DNA of 33,407 bases, taken from NCBI GenBank assembly GCA_002779825.1, contig PEVN01000176.1, positions 1 through 33,407 on the forward strand, written 5' to 3'. Below, piece after piece: positions 1 to 9,325 of the stretch. The stretch is from Armatimonadetes bacterium CG06_land_8_20_14_3_00_66_21. GTDB lineage: Bacteria > Armatimonadota > Abditibacteriia > CG2-30-66-41. The notes below the pieces were generated by a model. It did no database searches, was not told where the DNA came from, and saw only the letters and a program-made list of their open reading frames with translations. Every line of letters starts with the position of its first letter. The stretch's first letter is position 1. A program made the translations under genes and the position numbers.

Positions 1-864
1 CGAGTCGAGCGCCAACTCGTCGGTGAACTGCATTTCGTCTTCTGCGGCGAACGCGTGCTCGGCGAGCTTCTCACCCATCATCCTTGCCAGCTCGGGGCCG
101 CCCTGTAATCGGTCCGGGTCATAGACATCTTGCTGGCAGAGGTTCGCGCAAGCGCCATTGGCAAACAGGGCAATGCACTCGTCGCCGCGCCCTGCCTTGA
201 CGTATGCGGCAACCTGCCCTGGGAAGTCGGCGCTTATCTTCGTGCCCGCACTGCCGCTGGTGGCATGGCAGGCGAAGTTGACAATGTACCCAAGCGTCTT
301 CCCTGCCGTGCTACGCGCGCAGAGGACGCCGACTTCGGGATCGACCGGCCCCTCCTGGTACAGGATGTCGGTGCTGCCGGGAGCGGGGTGCATGAGCGTC
401 TTCCCATCGCGCATGACGTACCGCCGGTTGAAGGTCAGCTTGCCCTCGAACCGCCACGCAAAGCCGATCTCGGCCGGCTGCCGTTTGCGAAATGCCTCGC
501 ACGCGGCCTCGGCGATCTTGTCCCCAAAGGAAGCGACGTACTCCTCGTCGGGCGCCAGGTCATGCGTCCAGATGAACGTGGTCGCCGGGCCCCAGTGGGT
601 GTGCGTGGCACTGATGGCGATTCGGTCGGGCGCGATCCCTGTTCGCGCGTGGATGGCGTTGCGCGCGTTGAGGACGGTGCTCCGTCGGACCGAAAGCACG
701 TCGCACGTCACGAAGCACAACTGCGTTACGCCATTGTCGATCACCATCGCCCGGGCAAAGAGCGGGTCCAGAATCTCCGTCGCGTGGCGATCCTCCCACA
801 TGCCGGACATCCGGATGCCCAGCGGCGGGGTAATGTCGACCTCAGCACAGCCGATCTGTAGCAC
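1..864 (-). CDS. Neutral/alkaline ceramidase-like protein, 3' end cut by window edge
   Basis: The first 288 residues are visible and the frame is open to the left edge. The start is a GTG at 862-864 preceded by a GGAGGG Shine-Dalgarno. The N-terminus has the AEVDITPPLG motif that opens neutral-ceramidase-like proteins. It is followed by a THTHWGP motif (about residues 87-93) and FACHAT around residue 200, which fit the zinc-binding histidines of the family. The SADFPG motif lies near residue 211. In bona fide ceramidases a serine nucleophile lies in an N-x-GD-x-S-type loop; here the corresponding stretch reads NGACANLCQ (about 236-244) with no obvious serine, so ceramide hydrolysis is doubtful. 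No signal peptide is visible, whereas classical ceramidases are secreted. It is probably a metal-dependent amidase-like enzyme of unknown substrate. The family call is firm; the reaction is not. Confidence 0.75.
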   Translation of the reverse strand, partial: MLQIGCAEVDITPPLGIRMSGMWEDRHATEILDPLFARAMVIDNGVTQLCFVTCDVLSVRRSTVLNARNAIHARTGIAPDRIAISATHTHWGPATTFIWTHDLAPDEEYVASFGDKIAEAACEAFRKRQPAEIGFAWRFEGKLTFNRRYVMRDGKTLMHPAPGSTDILYQEGPVDPEVGVLCARSTAGKTLGYIVNFACHATSGSAGTKISADFPGQVAAYVKAGRGDECIALFANGACANLCQQDVYDPDRLQGGPELARMMGEKLAEHAFAAEDEMQFTDELALDS

Positions 865-1207
865 GGTTGGTCCCTCCAGGAGGCTGCCGCAATCCCCTCT
901 CCGTCGGCTTGGGGGATGAGCCTTAGGACAGAGATTCGCCGCCAACCTCCGGGCGCCTTCAAGCAGTCCAGCGTCGTCTGCAGACCGCCTTCTCAAGGCT
1001 GGGGCCGGGTCATCGCCGGTACCGGGAGCCGGGTGACAGCCAGACGCAGGGCAGATTCTCCGTCACTGCCAGGTAGCTGCTCGTGCACACCCCACGCACG
1101 CGGCACAGCCCGGCAGTGACGGCGAGCCTGCCCTACAACGACAGGCCGGGAGCCGTCAGCGGGTGGTCTCGAGCAGACCCAGCGTCCGCTGGACACACCG
1201 CAGCCCG
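865..1207. other. Gene-free intergenic region
   Basis: This is about 343 bp between the stop of the DUF6785-like gene and the start of the ceramidase-like gene. The short frames crossing it match no family I know. It contains an imperfect 23 bp inverted repeat (1048-1070 and 1112-1134), and a 10 bp direct repeat, CCGGGAGCCG, at 1022-1031 and 1146-1155. The promoter of the ceramidase-like gene may lie here, but I could not identify convincing -35 and -10 boxes. Confidence 0.6.
1048..1134. repeat. Imperfect 23 bp inverted repeat with 41 bp spacer
   Basis: The left arm (1048-1070) and right arm (1112-1134) are reverse complements with 20 of 23 positions matching; the inner eight bases, CGTCACTGCC-side, match perfectly. 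A transcript could fold into a long hairpin. There is no following T-run, so it is not a standard intrinsic terminator. It could be an intergenic repeat, a small non-autonomous element or a structured end of the upstream mRNA. Confidence 0.6.
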
Positions 1208-3175
1208 CTACACCCAGAACCCGTACGTCGGCACTTGTTTGATGATGCCGTAGATCGTCCACAGACTCCCCGTCACGAACTCGCCCAGAATCAGCCCGAT
1301 GGCGCCGGGAATGAGGCGCTGGAAGTTGCTGTACCCGCCGTACCGCAGCACCGCCAGCTTGATGAAGTAGGCGATGCCGAGGGGCATCCAGAGGCAGTTC
1401 ATGGACCAACTCGTGGCGGTGGCGTAGCCGACGGGATGGAACGGGAACCAGGGCAACTGCATCCGGGACGAGTTCAACACCAGCGCAACCGCCAGACCAA
1501 AGACCATGGCGGCGACCCGGTTCATATCTCCGGGCAACGGGTTGCCCAGCCACTGGGCCAGCTCGCGGTAAGGCTCCGAGCCGAACGCGCCCACCGCCAC
1601 CGGGTGCATCTTCGCGGACATCCCGTAGACGTAGTAGTTATGGATTTGGGCCCAGAACGCGGCGAAGGTTCCAAAGGTCCCTGCCAGCAGCATGGCGACC
1701 CACAGGCGCCGCTGATTCATGCCGGTCATCTCGCCCATCTTCATGCCTTCCAGTTGGCAGGGCATCGGGTGGGCGCGGTAGGCACGATTGAACCAGTAGA
1801 ACATCTTCATGGCCGTCTGGTTCTGGGGGGAGAGCACGCTCTTGGCACCCGTCCCGAGCAAGGTGGACAAGAACTGATCGGGCCCCGCGTGGTGCAGGTC
1901 GTGCGCCGGCGGGCCGAGTTCGGCACGGATGCGGCTGACCGCCAGCGAGATGAGAAAGTAGACAGCGAAGAACACGATCGCTACCCCGAGGGACATGCCG
2001 ATCTTCCCTGCGAAGTAGAGCAGGAACCCAATGCCCAGCGCGGCTCCACCCAAGGCCGCTCGGTAACTGATAGGCTCACGCGCCTCGTCCAGTTCGCTCT
2101 TCAACCCAAGTGCAGCCCTCACCGCGTGCGTGAGATAGCGCCGGGCGATCCAGAGCGCGAACAGGGCCAGCCCCATGTAGGCGCCAAACGCTTGGTCATT
2201 GATGAAGGGGAACTGCGGGATCTGGTCCCATCCGGCCATCACTGCCACCAGGTTCTGCACCTTCGCGAGCCAGTAGAAGAACCAGCACGAGAAGAGCAAG
2301 TCGAGCGGCAGCAGCATTCCCAGCCCGATGGCGAAGGGGTAAAGCGAAACCCGGGTCCCCGCGAAGGCCGTCCACGGCCGCACCGTGAACAGGGTCGACA
2401 TCATCGCGTCGAAGTGCACCACCCGGATCTTCAGCAGCGGCACCATGGGGTACAGCTCGTGCAGGCCGTTCAGGACATCAATCGACGCGGCGAGGCCGAA
2501 CCCGATCCAGAAGATCTTGTTCCGGAGCAACTGCACCCCCGGCGCAGTGATCTCAATGGGGAGCTGGGTGATGGGGTAGGACAGCTTTTCGTCGTCGGCC
2601 CACCGGCGCCGGAACAAGCTCGTCAGGCACAGCAGTGTGAACAGGAGGGCGCAGATGAACGCGCACCACCAGAGCACTGGTTTCAGCCAGGGACGGTAGT
2701 TCGCCGGTTCGTAGAGCGAGCTGCCGCCCTCGTAGGCCCCCTTCAGAGCCGTCTCATCCTTGACGGCGAGGAACTCGGGGAGGTATCGGAAGAATAGCTC
2801 TTCGTACCGGTTGGAGGGGTTCGCCATCCGGTAGGGATAGGAGAGCTGCGGCGCCAGCACCTGGATGTTGTCGTGCCCGCAGATGGAGGAGGCGATGACC
2901 ACCATCACGTAGATGGTCAGCAGCTCCTGCCGGGTGAGCGCCCACCGCTCCCGCACCCGCCGAATGCCGGCGTTGAGGCCCAGCAGCAGAAGCAGGATGA
3001 ACACCGCATTGAAGAACAGCGAGATCGTCGTCGGGTGGCCCGAGTACCGCACGATGGCCATCTGCGTGATCCAGTACGCGTTCGGCGGGATCAGCAGGAG
3101 ACCGATCAGGATGGCTCGCCAGGTGACGCCCGGCGACTTCGGTTGTGTTGGGGACGGGAGGGACTGAGCTGCCAT
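1208..3175 (-). CDS. Polytopic membrane protein, DUF6785/DUF6784-like
   Basis: A 655-residue protein made almost entirely of hydrophobic segments, about a dozen or more. The first is near residue 20 (ILIGLLLIPPNAYWI). A family-like stretch SICGHDNIQVLAPQLSYPYR follows near residue 100, and WADDEKLSYPITQLPIE near residue 185 is the most recognisable block. I associate this pattern with the DUF6785/DUF6784 proteins of environmental bacteria, which resemble oligopeptide-transporter-type carriers; the substrate is unknown. The ATG at 3175 was chosen because the protein-like sequence begins MAAQSLPSP. The frame stays open for another 67 codons upstream, but these overlap the phosphorylase gene and look like shadow sequence. 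No strong Shine-Dalgarno is seen. It lies 47 bp after glgP and is probably co-transcribed. Confidence 0.75.
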   Translation of the reverse strand: MAAQSLPSPTQPKSPGVTWRAILIGLLLIPPNAYWITQMAIVRYSGHPTTISLFFNAVFILLLLLGLNAGIRRVRERWALTRQELLTIYVMVVIASSICGHDNIQVLAPQLSYPYRMANPSNRYEELFFRYLPEFLAVKDETALKGAYEGGSSLYEPANYRPWLKPVLWWCAFICALLFTLLCLTSLFRRRWADDEKLSYPITQLPIEITAPGVQLLRNKIFWIGFGLAASIDVLNGLHELYPMVPLLKIRVVHFDAMMSTLFTVRPWTAFAGTRVSLYPFAIGLGMLLPLDLLFSCWFFYWLAKVQNLVAVMAGWDQIPQFPFINDQAFGAYMGLALFALWIARRYLTHAVRAALGLKSELDEAREPISYRAALGGAALGIGFLLYFAGKIGMSLGVAIVFFAVYFLISLAVSRIRAELGPPAHDLHHAGPDQFLSTLLGTGAKSVLSPQNQTAMKMFYWFNRAYRAHPMPCQLEGMKMGEMTGMNQRRLWVAMLLAGTFGTFAAFWAQIHNYYVYGMSAKMHPVAVGAFGSEPYRELAQWLGNPLPGDMNRVAAMVFGLAVALVLNSSRMQLPWFPFHPVGYATATSWSMNCLWMPLGIAYFIKLAVLRYGGYSNFQRLIPGAIGLILGEFVTGSLWTIYGIIKQVPTYGFWV

Positions 3176-3222
3176 GAGAGGTTGGGAGGACGTCGTTCGG
3201 GTGGGGTGCGCCGGCCGGGGCG

Positions 3223-5781
3223 CTATCCGGACCAGGTCACGAGCCCCAGCGAGTAGGGCCGCGCAATGTCCGGGTGCTTCGGGAGAACGCGAACGGCCAG
3301 ACCGAACATGCCGGTGCGGGGGCAGACGACCGTGCCCTCGTATCGGTGCTCGTTCCCTTCGAGGGATTGCACACACTCAGCCGGCGCCGAGCGCGCGTCA
3401 GCGATCTCCCGCTGCTGGTCCAGCGGGCCGTAGTACAACTCGACTGCAACGTCTGTCGGTGTTAGCCGACCGAGATGCACTGTGGCGCTTACGCGTAGTT
3501 CCGTGTCCAGGTCGAGGGCTTCCTCACCACGCGGCGAGACTTCGCGGATCTGCACGTCCGGCCACGCCTCGACGACGCGCCGCTTCCACTCCGCCAACTG
3601 CACCGCTCGAGCGTTGTCAGCCGCGCGCAACTCGGTGGTGCGGTGGAGAGCCGGGAGGTAGGAGTCGGTGACGTAGCCGTGGACCATGCGGTTCGTGTTG
3701 AACACTGGACACATCAGGCGCATGGACTCCTTGACCCGCGCCAGCCAGCGGGCGGGGACCCGCTCGTGCGTCCGGTCGTAGAACAGCGGCACGACTTCCT
3801 GCTCGAGGATGTCGTACAGCGCGTTCGCCTCGACGGCGTCACCATACTCGTCGGACTCGTACGACTCGCGGGCGCCAATGGCCCACCCGGTGTCCGGCCG
3901 GTGCGCTTCATCCCACCAGCCGTCGAGAATGCTGAGGTTGAGCCCGCCGTTCGGCGTCACCTTCATCCCGCTTGTCCCACTGGCTTCCAGCAGGCGGCGC
4001 GGCGTGTTCAGCCAGAGGTCCACGCCCTGGGCCAAGTAGCGCGCGACCGTCATGTCGTAGTCTTCGAGGAACAGGAGGTGCAGTCGGAAACGCTCTTCTC
4101 GCGAGTGATGCACCAAGGCACGGATCAGGTCCTTCCCGGCGTCATCGCGCGGGTGAGCCTTCCCGGCAAAGATCACCTGCACGGGGCGGTCGGGGTCGCC
4201 GAGGATCCGCGCCAGCCGCTCGGGGTCGCGGAAGAGGAGCGTCGCGCGCTTGTAGGTCGCGAAGCGCCGGGCGAAGCCGATGGTCAGCGCTTCCGAGTCG
4301 AGCACTTCACGCGCCCGTTCGATCTCTTGAGGCACCGCCCCACGCCGGCGCAACTGATCCGACAGACGGCCGCGGGCGAAAGCCACCAGCCGCTCGCGCC
4401 GCCGCTGATGGGTGCGCCACAATTCTACGTCCGGAATCTGCGTGACGCGATCCCACACCCGGTGGTCGGCAGGATCTTCCTCCCACCGCGGACCGAGGTA
4501 CCGCTGGAGGAGCTCGGCCATGTCCCGAGAGATCCACGACGGGACATGGATGCCGTTGGTCACGTGGCCGATGGGCGCCTGCTCCGAGGGGAGGTTCGGC
4601 CAGATGCCCGCCCACATGCGGCGCGAGACCTGCCCATGCAGCCGACTCACGCCATTGGTGTAGGCAGACAGGCGGATGGCCAACACCGTCATGCAGAAGC
4701 CTTCGTTGGGGTCTGCCGGGTTGACGCGGCCGAGCCCCAGCACGGCGTCTCGGTCGATCCCCAGTTGCGGGTAGTAGCCGGAGAAGTACTTGTCCATCAG
4801 CGCCGGCGGGAAGACATCATTTCCGGCGGGCACCGGCGTGTGCGTTGTGAACACGTTCCCCGAAGCAGTCGCTTCGCGAGCCCCGGCGAAGCCCAGTTGG
4901 TGGGCCTCACGCGCGTGGCGGATACGCTCCAGGGCCAGGAAGGCTGAGTGGCCCTCGTTCATGTGGTAGACGCGTGGGTTCAGCCCGAGTTGGCGCAGGG
5001 CCCGGTACCCACCGACGCCCAGGAGGATCTCCTGCTGGATGCGCATCTCCTGGTCGCCGCCGTAGAGCCGGCCGGTGATGCTCTGCGCTGCAGGGCTGTT
5101 ATCCGGAATGTTGGCGTCGAGGAGGTACAGCGGGACCCGGCCGACCTGAGCCCGCCAGATCCGCGCGGCGACGGTCTCTCCGCCGATCTGGACGTGAATG
5201 CGCTGCTCGTTGCCAGCGGCCTCCCGTGCCAGGGCGAGCGGCTGGTTGTAGAAGTCGTTGTCGGGGTACGACTCCTGCTGCCATCCATCCGGGTTGAGGT
5301 ATTGCCGGAAATAGCCTTCCTGGTATAGCAGCCCCAGGCCCACCAGCGGGACGCCCAAGTCACTGGCGGACTTGAGGTGATCGCCTGCCAGGATGCCCAA
5401 CCCTCCTGAATAGATCGGGACGCACTCCGTAAGCCCAAACTCCGCGGAGAAGTACGCAAAGAGCGGCTGCCCGTCTCCCCCATGCTCCCGCTGGTACCAC
5501 CGCGGCTTGTGGAGGTAGTTCTCCAGGTCGCTCATGACCCGCCGCAAGTGGTTCTGGAAGCCTTCGTCGGCAGCCGCCTCCTCGAGTTCGTGCTGCCGAA
5601 GGGCGCCTAACATCTGCACCGGGTTGTGCCCGCTCCGGTCCCACCCCTCCGGCGACAGACGCCGGAACACCCCCAGCGCCTCATGGTTCCAGGCCCACCA
5701 GAGGTTGTGCGCCAAGTCCTGCAGTGCGGAGAGCGACTCTGGTAGCCGCGGCACGACCCGGTACTGAAGCACTGGTTTCAT
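3223..5781 (-). CDS. glgP: Alpha-glucan (glycogen) phosphorylase, GT35 family
   Basis: An 852-residue enzyme that releases glucose-1-phosphate from glycogen or maltodextrin using phosphate and PLP. The N-terminal 100 residues have the LAHNLWWAWN motif of the DUF3417 domain that marks the bacterial/archaeal alpha-glucan phosphorylase subfamily. Next come YSGGLGILAGDHLK (about 124-137), HMNEGHSAF (273-281), FTTHTPVPAGND (311-322), GHVTNGIHVPSW (405-416) and RRFATYKRA (505-513). The PLP-binding lysine is K607 in EASGTSGMK. The C-terminal 150 residues form a beta-rich tail seen in this subfamily. The ATG at 5781 starts the conserved MKPVLQYRVVPRLP sequence, with GGGAG about 11 bases upstream. No glycogen synthase or branching enzyme lies next to it. 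Confidence 0.95.
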   Translation of the reverse strand: MKPVLQYRVVPRLPESLSALQDLAHNLWWAWNHEALGVFRRLSPEGWDRSGHNPVQMLGALRQHELEEAAADEGFQNHLRRVMSDLENYLHKPRWYQREHGGDGQPLFAYFSAEFGLTECVPIYSGGLGILAGDHLKSASDLGVPLVGLGLLYQEGYFRQYLNPDGWQQESYPDNDFYNQPLALAREAAGNEQRIHVQIGGETVAARIWRAQVGRVPLYLLDANIPDNSPAAQSITGRLYGGDQEMRIQQEILLGVGGYRALRQLGLNPRVYHMNEGHSAFLALERIRHAREAHQLGFAGAREATASGNVFTTHTPVPAGNDVFPPALMDKYFSGYYPQLGIDRDAVLGLGRVNPADPNEGFCMTVLAIRLSAYTNGVSRLHGQVSRRMWAGIWPNLPSEQAPIGHVTNGIHVPSWISRDMAELLQRYLGPRWEEDPADHRVWDRVTQIPDVELWRTHQRRRERLVAFARGRLSDQLRRRGAVPQEIERAREVLDSEALTIGFARRFATYKRATLLFRDPERLARILGDPDRPVQVIFAGKAHPRDDAGKDLIRALVHHSREERFRLHLLFLEDYDMTVARYLAQGVDLWLNTPRRLLEASGTSGMKVTPNGGLNLSILDGWWDEAHRPDTGWAIGARESYESDEYGDAVEANALYDILEQEVVPLFYDRTHERVPARWLARVKESMRLMCPVFNTNRMVHGYVTDSYLPALHRTTELRAADNARAVQLAEWKRRVVEAWPDVQIREVSPRGEEALDLDTELRVSATVHLGRLTPTDVAVELYYGPLDQQREIADARSAPAECVQSLEGNEHRYEGTVVCPRTGMFGLAVRVLPKHPDIARPYSLGLVTWSG

Positions 5782-5865
5782 GGATCGGTGTACTCCCTTG
5801 AGAACGCGCTGGGCACTCGAGCTGCGACAGTGGGGGAGCGAGAGGCGGGTGAACCCCTGCGCGAG

Positions 5866-6111
5866 CTATTCGGAACTGCCAACATCTTGCCTTTCGGCGG
5901 CGGCGGCCTGCCCCAAGTCCCGGAGACCCTCCCGAGCCTGGAACTGCGTATCGGCCAGGCGCTCGCGCAGTTCGCGCAACCGACGACAGATGACGACCAG
6001 CCGCCACACGGCCAGACCCGCCAGCACCAACGTCCCCACGATTACCGCAGCCAGGAGGCTCAGCAACTGGCCCGGCGTGACCACCAGGAAGACTGGGGCG
6101 AACGCAAACAT
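5866..6111 (-). CDS. Small single-pass membrane protein, unknown function
   Basis: An 81-residue frame starting with ATG at 6111, ten bases after the argF stop, so it is probably co-translated with argF. It has a short N-terminal hydrophobic stretch, then a clear transmembrane helix (about residues 15-42, LLSLLAAVIVGTLVLAGLAV). A charged helix follows (CRRLRELRERLADTQFQ) with a heptad-like spacing suggesting a coiled coil, and the tail is polar. The size and layout resemble small inner-membrane proteins with a DUF948- or LapA-like plan, but I do not recognise the family. It is supported by coding-like hydrophobic organisation and position rather than by homology. It lies between argF and glgP and has no evident tie to arginine synthesis. 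Confidence 0.6.
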   Translation of the reverse strand: MFAFAPVFLVVTPGQLLSLLAAVIVGTLVLAGLAVWRLVVICRRLRELRERLADTQFQAREGLRDLGQAAAAERQDVGSSE

Positions 6112-6121
6112 GGCCGTCTGG

Positions 6122-7033
6122 CTAACCGCCAAGAAGCGAGACGAGTACGGCCTTCTGGGCGTGCAGCCGGTTCTCCGCCTGGTCCAGCACCACCGAGTGC
6201 GGTCCGTCCAAAACCTCGCCGGTGATTTCGTCCCCTCGGTGCGCCGGCAGGCAATGCATGGCAACAGCAGTCGGCTTGGCGAGCCCGAACAGCGCGCTGT
6301 TGACCTGATACGGGCGGAATACCTCCGCGCGCGCTTCCGCTTCGTGTTCGTCCCCCATGCTGGCCCACACATCCGTGTACACAGCGTCCGCCTGCGCAAC
6401 CGCCAGGGCGGGATCGTCCGTCAACAGCACGCTGCCGCCTGATTGCTCGGCCAACGCCTTCGCACGTTCGAGCACGCCAGCGTTGGGCTCGTAGCTTGTC
6501 GGCGTCGCCACCCGCATGTCCATTCCCAGCAGCGCAGCCAGTAGCAGCAGGGAGTGGCAGACGTTGTTCCCGTCACCGACGTACGCCAAGGAGAGCCCAC
6601 TCAGTCCCTTGCTGCGCTCCTGCAACGTCAGCACATCTGCCAACGCCTGGCAGGGATGCTCGTGGTCGCTGAGCGCGTTGATCACAGGAATGGAGCTGTG
6701 CTCGCCCAACTCCACGGCAGACTGGTGCGCGAACGTCCGCGCAGCGATCCCGTCCACCCAGCGGGACAGATTCTGCGCAACGTCGGACACGCTTTCCCGC
6801 TGTCCCAGGCCGATGTCCTGCATGGAGAGGTAGATCGCGTGGCCGCCGAGTTGCGTCATTCCTACCTCGAACGTGACCCGGGTGCGCAGAGAGGGCTTCT
6901 CGAACACCAGCGCCAGCGTCTTCCCGGGCAGCGAGTGCTCGGCGGCGCCGCTCTTGAGTCGGCCCGCCAAGCTCAGCAGCTCGCGCGCTTCTTCCGCAGT
7001 CAAGTCGTCGATGGACAGCAAATCCTTGCGCAT
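6122..7033 (-). CDS. argF: Ornithine carbamoyltransferase
   Basis: A cytosolic enzyme that joins carbamoyl phosphate and ornithine to give citrulline. The 303 residues match the usual length. Carbamoyl-phosphate-binding SLRTR is at 48-52, HPCQ at 126-129, DVWASMG at 221-227 and the HCLP ornithine/catalytic motif at 260-263. I chose the ATG at 7033 (MRKDLLSIDDLTAEE), which has an AGGGGAAG-type ribosome site upstream. An upstream GTG (7090) would add 19 residues unlike the family. It follows argD by 57 bp and is the last enzyme of the argJ-argB-argD-argF cluster. The SLRTR variant, rather than STRTR, is common in bacterial OTCases. No arginine-repressor operator could be identified. Confidence 0.96.
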   Translation of the reverse strand: MRKDLLSIDDLTAEEARELLSLAGRLKSGAAEHSLPGKTLALVFEKPSLRTRVTFEVGMTQLGGHAIYLSMQDIGLGQRESVSDVAQNLSRWVDGIAARTFAHQSAVELGEHSSIPVINALSDHEHPCQALADVLTLQERSKGLSGLSLAYVGDGNNVCHSLLLLAALLGMDMRVATPTSYEPNAGVLERAKALAEQSGGSVLLTDDPALAVAQADAVYTDVWASMGDEHEAEARAEVFRPYQVNSALFGLAKPTAVAMHCLPAHRGDEITGEVLDGPHSVVLDQAENRLHAQKAVLVSLLGG

Positions 7034-7090
7034 CACGTGTTGTCTTCCCCTCGATTGCAGTACAGCGCCGCTCATGGCCCGAACACACAC

Positions 7091-8296
<1,206 letters not shown>

Positions 8297-8327
8297 TGGG
8301 TGCGGCTCGCTTTCGGTAAGGGGTCGT

Positions 8328-8363
8328 GTCTGACCTGTCGGACGCGTCAGACACGTCGGACGT
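8328..8363. repeat. Tandem 9-mer repeat GTCNGACNN x4
   Basis: Four perfect-spacing copies of GTCNGACNN lie end to end (8328-8336, 8337-8345, 8346-8354, 8355-8363) between argB and argD. The inner copies also build a 10 bp perfect inverted repeat, CGTGTCTGAC at 8325-8334 against GTCAGACACG at 8346-8355, with an 11-base loop. The array would read as Ser-Asp repeats in some frames, but I see no gene there. Confidence 0.8.
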
Positions 8364-8384
8364 CTTGATGAAAGGCACAGGTTC

Positions 8385-9320
8385 TCAGTCCGGGACGATC
8401 ATGGTGCCGATCCCCTGGTCGGTGAAGACTTCCATCAGCAGTGCGTGGGGGAGACGGCCGTCAATGATGTGGGCCCGTTCCACTCCGTTCTCGACGGCAT
8501 GGAGGCAGGCTTCGAGCTTCGGGATCATCCCTGCGGCGATCCGGTCCGAGCCCATCAACTCCCGAACTTCCGTCGCGCGCAACGTGGGGATGAGGGTGGA
8601 CTCATCCTCGACGTCGCGCAGCACGCCCCGGATGTCCGTCAACATGACCAGCTTGGCGGCTCGCGCGGCCGCGGCGATCCAGCCTGCCACGTGATCCGCG
8701 TTGATGTTATACGTGTTCCCCTGGGCGTCGGCCGCGGTAGAGGAGATGACCGGAGTGTAGCCGTTCGCCGTGAGCAACTCGAGGATCTCCGGGTCGACGG
8801 CCGCCACTTCCCCGACCAGACCGAGGTCGGGGCCGGTGGTCGCCAGCTTGCGGGCCAGCATCAGCCCGCCGTCTTTGCCGCTGAGGCCCACCGCCTTGCC
8901 GCCGTGCTGGCTGATATGCTGGACGATCTGCTTGCTGATCTTGCCCACCAGCGCCATCTCAACCAGCTCGACAGTCTCTGCATCGGTGACCCGCAGCCCG
9001 TCCACGAACGTGGCTTCCTTGCCGACGCGAGCCATCAACCGGGAGATCTCCGGGCCGCCGCCGTGGACGACGAGGCACTTGATCCCGACGTAGCCCAACA
9101 GGACGAGATCCTGCATGACGGCATGTTTGAGGCTCTCGTCGGTCATGGCGTTGCCGCCGTACTTGAGCACGAGGGTCTTCCCATGGAACTGACGCAGGTA
9201 GGGCAGCGCCTCAATTAGCGTGTCCGCCCGCTGTTTGAGCTCGTTCACCAGTTGCTCCGTAGTCCGGTCAGTCACCGTTCGAGAGGGGACACTATTCGCG
9301 TGCTTTCCCGCTACGGTCAT
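8385..9320 (-). CDS. argB: Acetylglutamate kinase, arginine-sensitive type
   Basis: A cytosolic amino-acid kinase that phosphorylates N-acetylglutamate with ATP, the second step of arginine synthesis. The 311 residues contain LKYGGNAM (52-59, ATP-binding lysine and glycines), HGGGP (86-90, substrate binding), and a C-terminal GMIPKLEAC with the lysine that contacts ATP. An N-terminal helix, ending LIEALPYLRQFHGK just before the first strand, is the hallmark of hexameric, arginine-inhibited NAGKs; the short, unregulated E. coli type lacks it. I chose the ATG at 9320, five bases after the argJ stop, so argB is likely translationally coupled to argJ. The frame continues 66 codons upstream into argJ but is not kinase-like there. 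Confidence 0.95.
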   Translation of the reverse strand: MTVAGKHANSVPSRTVTDRTTEQLVNELKQRADTLIEALPYLRQFHGKTLVLKYGGNAMTDESLKHAVMQDLVLLGYVGIKCLVVHGGGPEISRLMARVGKEATFVDGLRVTDAETVELVEMALVGKISKQIVQHISQHGGKAVGLSGKDGGLMLARKLATTGPDLGLVGEVAAVDPEILELLTANGYTPVISSTAADAQGNTYNINADHVAGWIAAAARAAKLVMLTDIRGVLRDVEDESTLIPTLRATEVRELMGSDRIAAGMIPKLEACLHAVENGVERAHIIDGRLPHALLMEVFTDQGIGTMIVPD

Positions 9321-9325
9321 TCCGG

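Noticed and set aside
1163-2797. Long plus-strand open frame of 544 codons
   Set aside because: It lies antisense to the DUF6785-like membrane gene. Its product is His/Arg/Gln-rich with no family motifs, as expected from a GC-rich antisense shadow.
3643-4947. Plus-strand open frame of 434 codons
   Set aside because: It is antisense to the glycogen phosphorylase, shows Arg/His/Val-rich composition and no motifs.
8326-8378. Small Ser-Asp repeat peptide gene over the 9-mer array
   Set aside because: The Ser-Asp periodicity follows simply from the 9-mer DNA repeat; there is no ribosome site or coding context.
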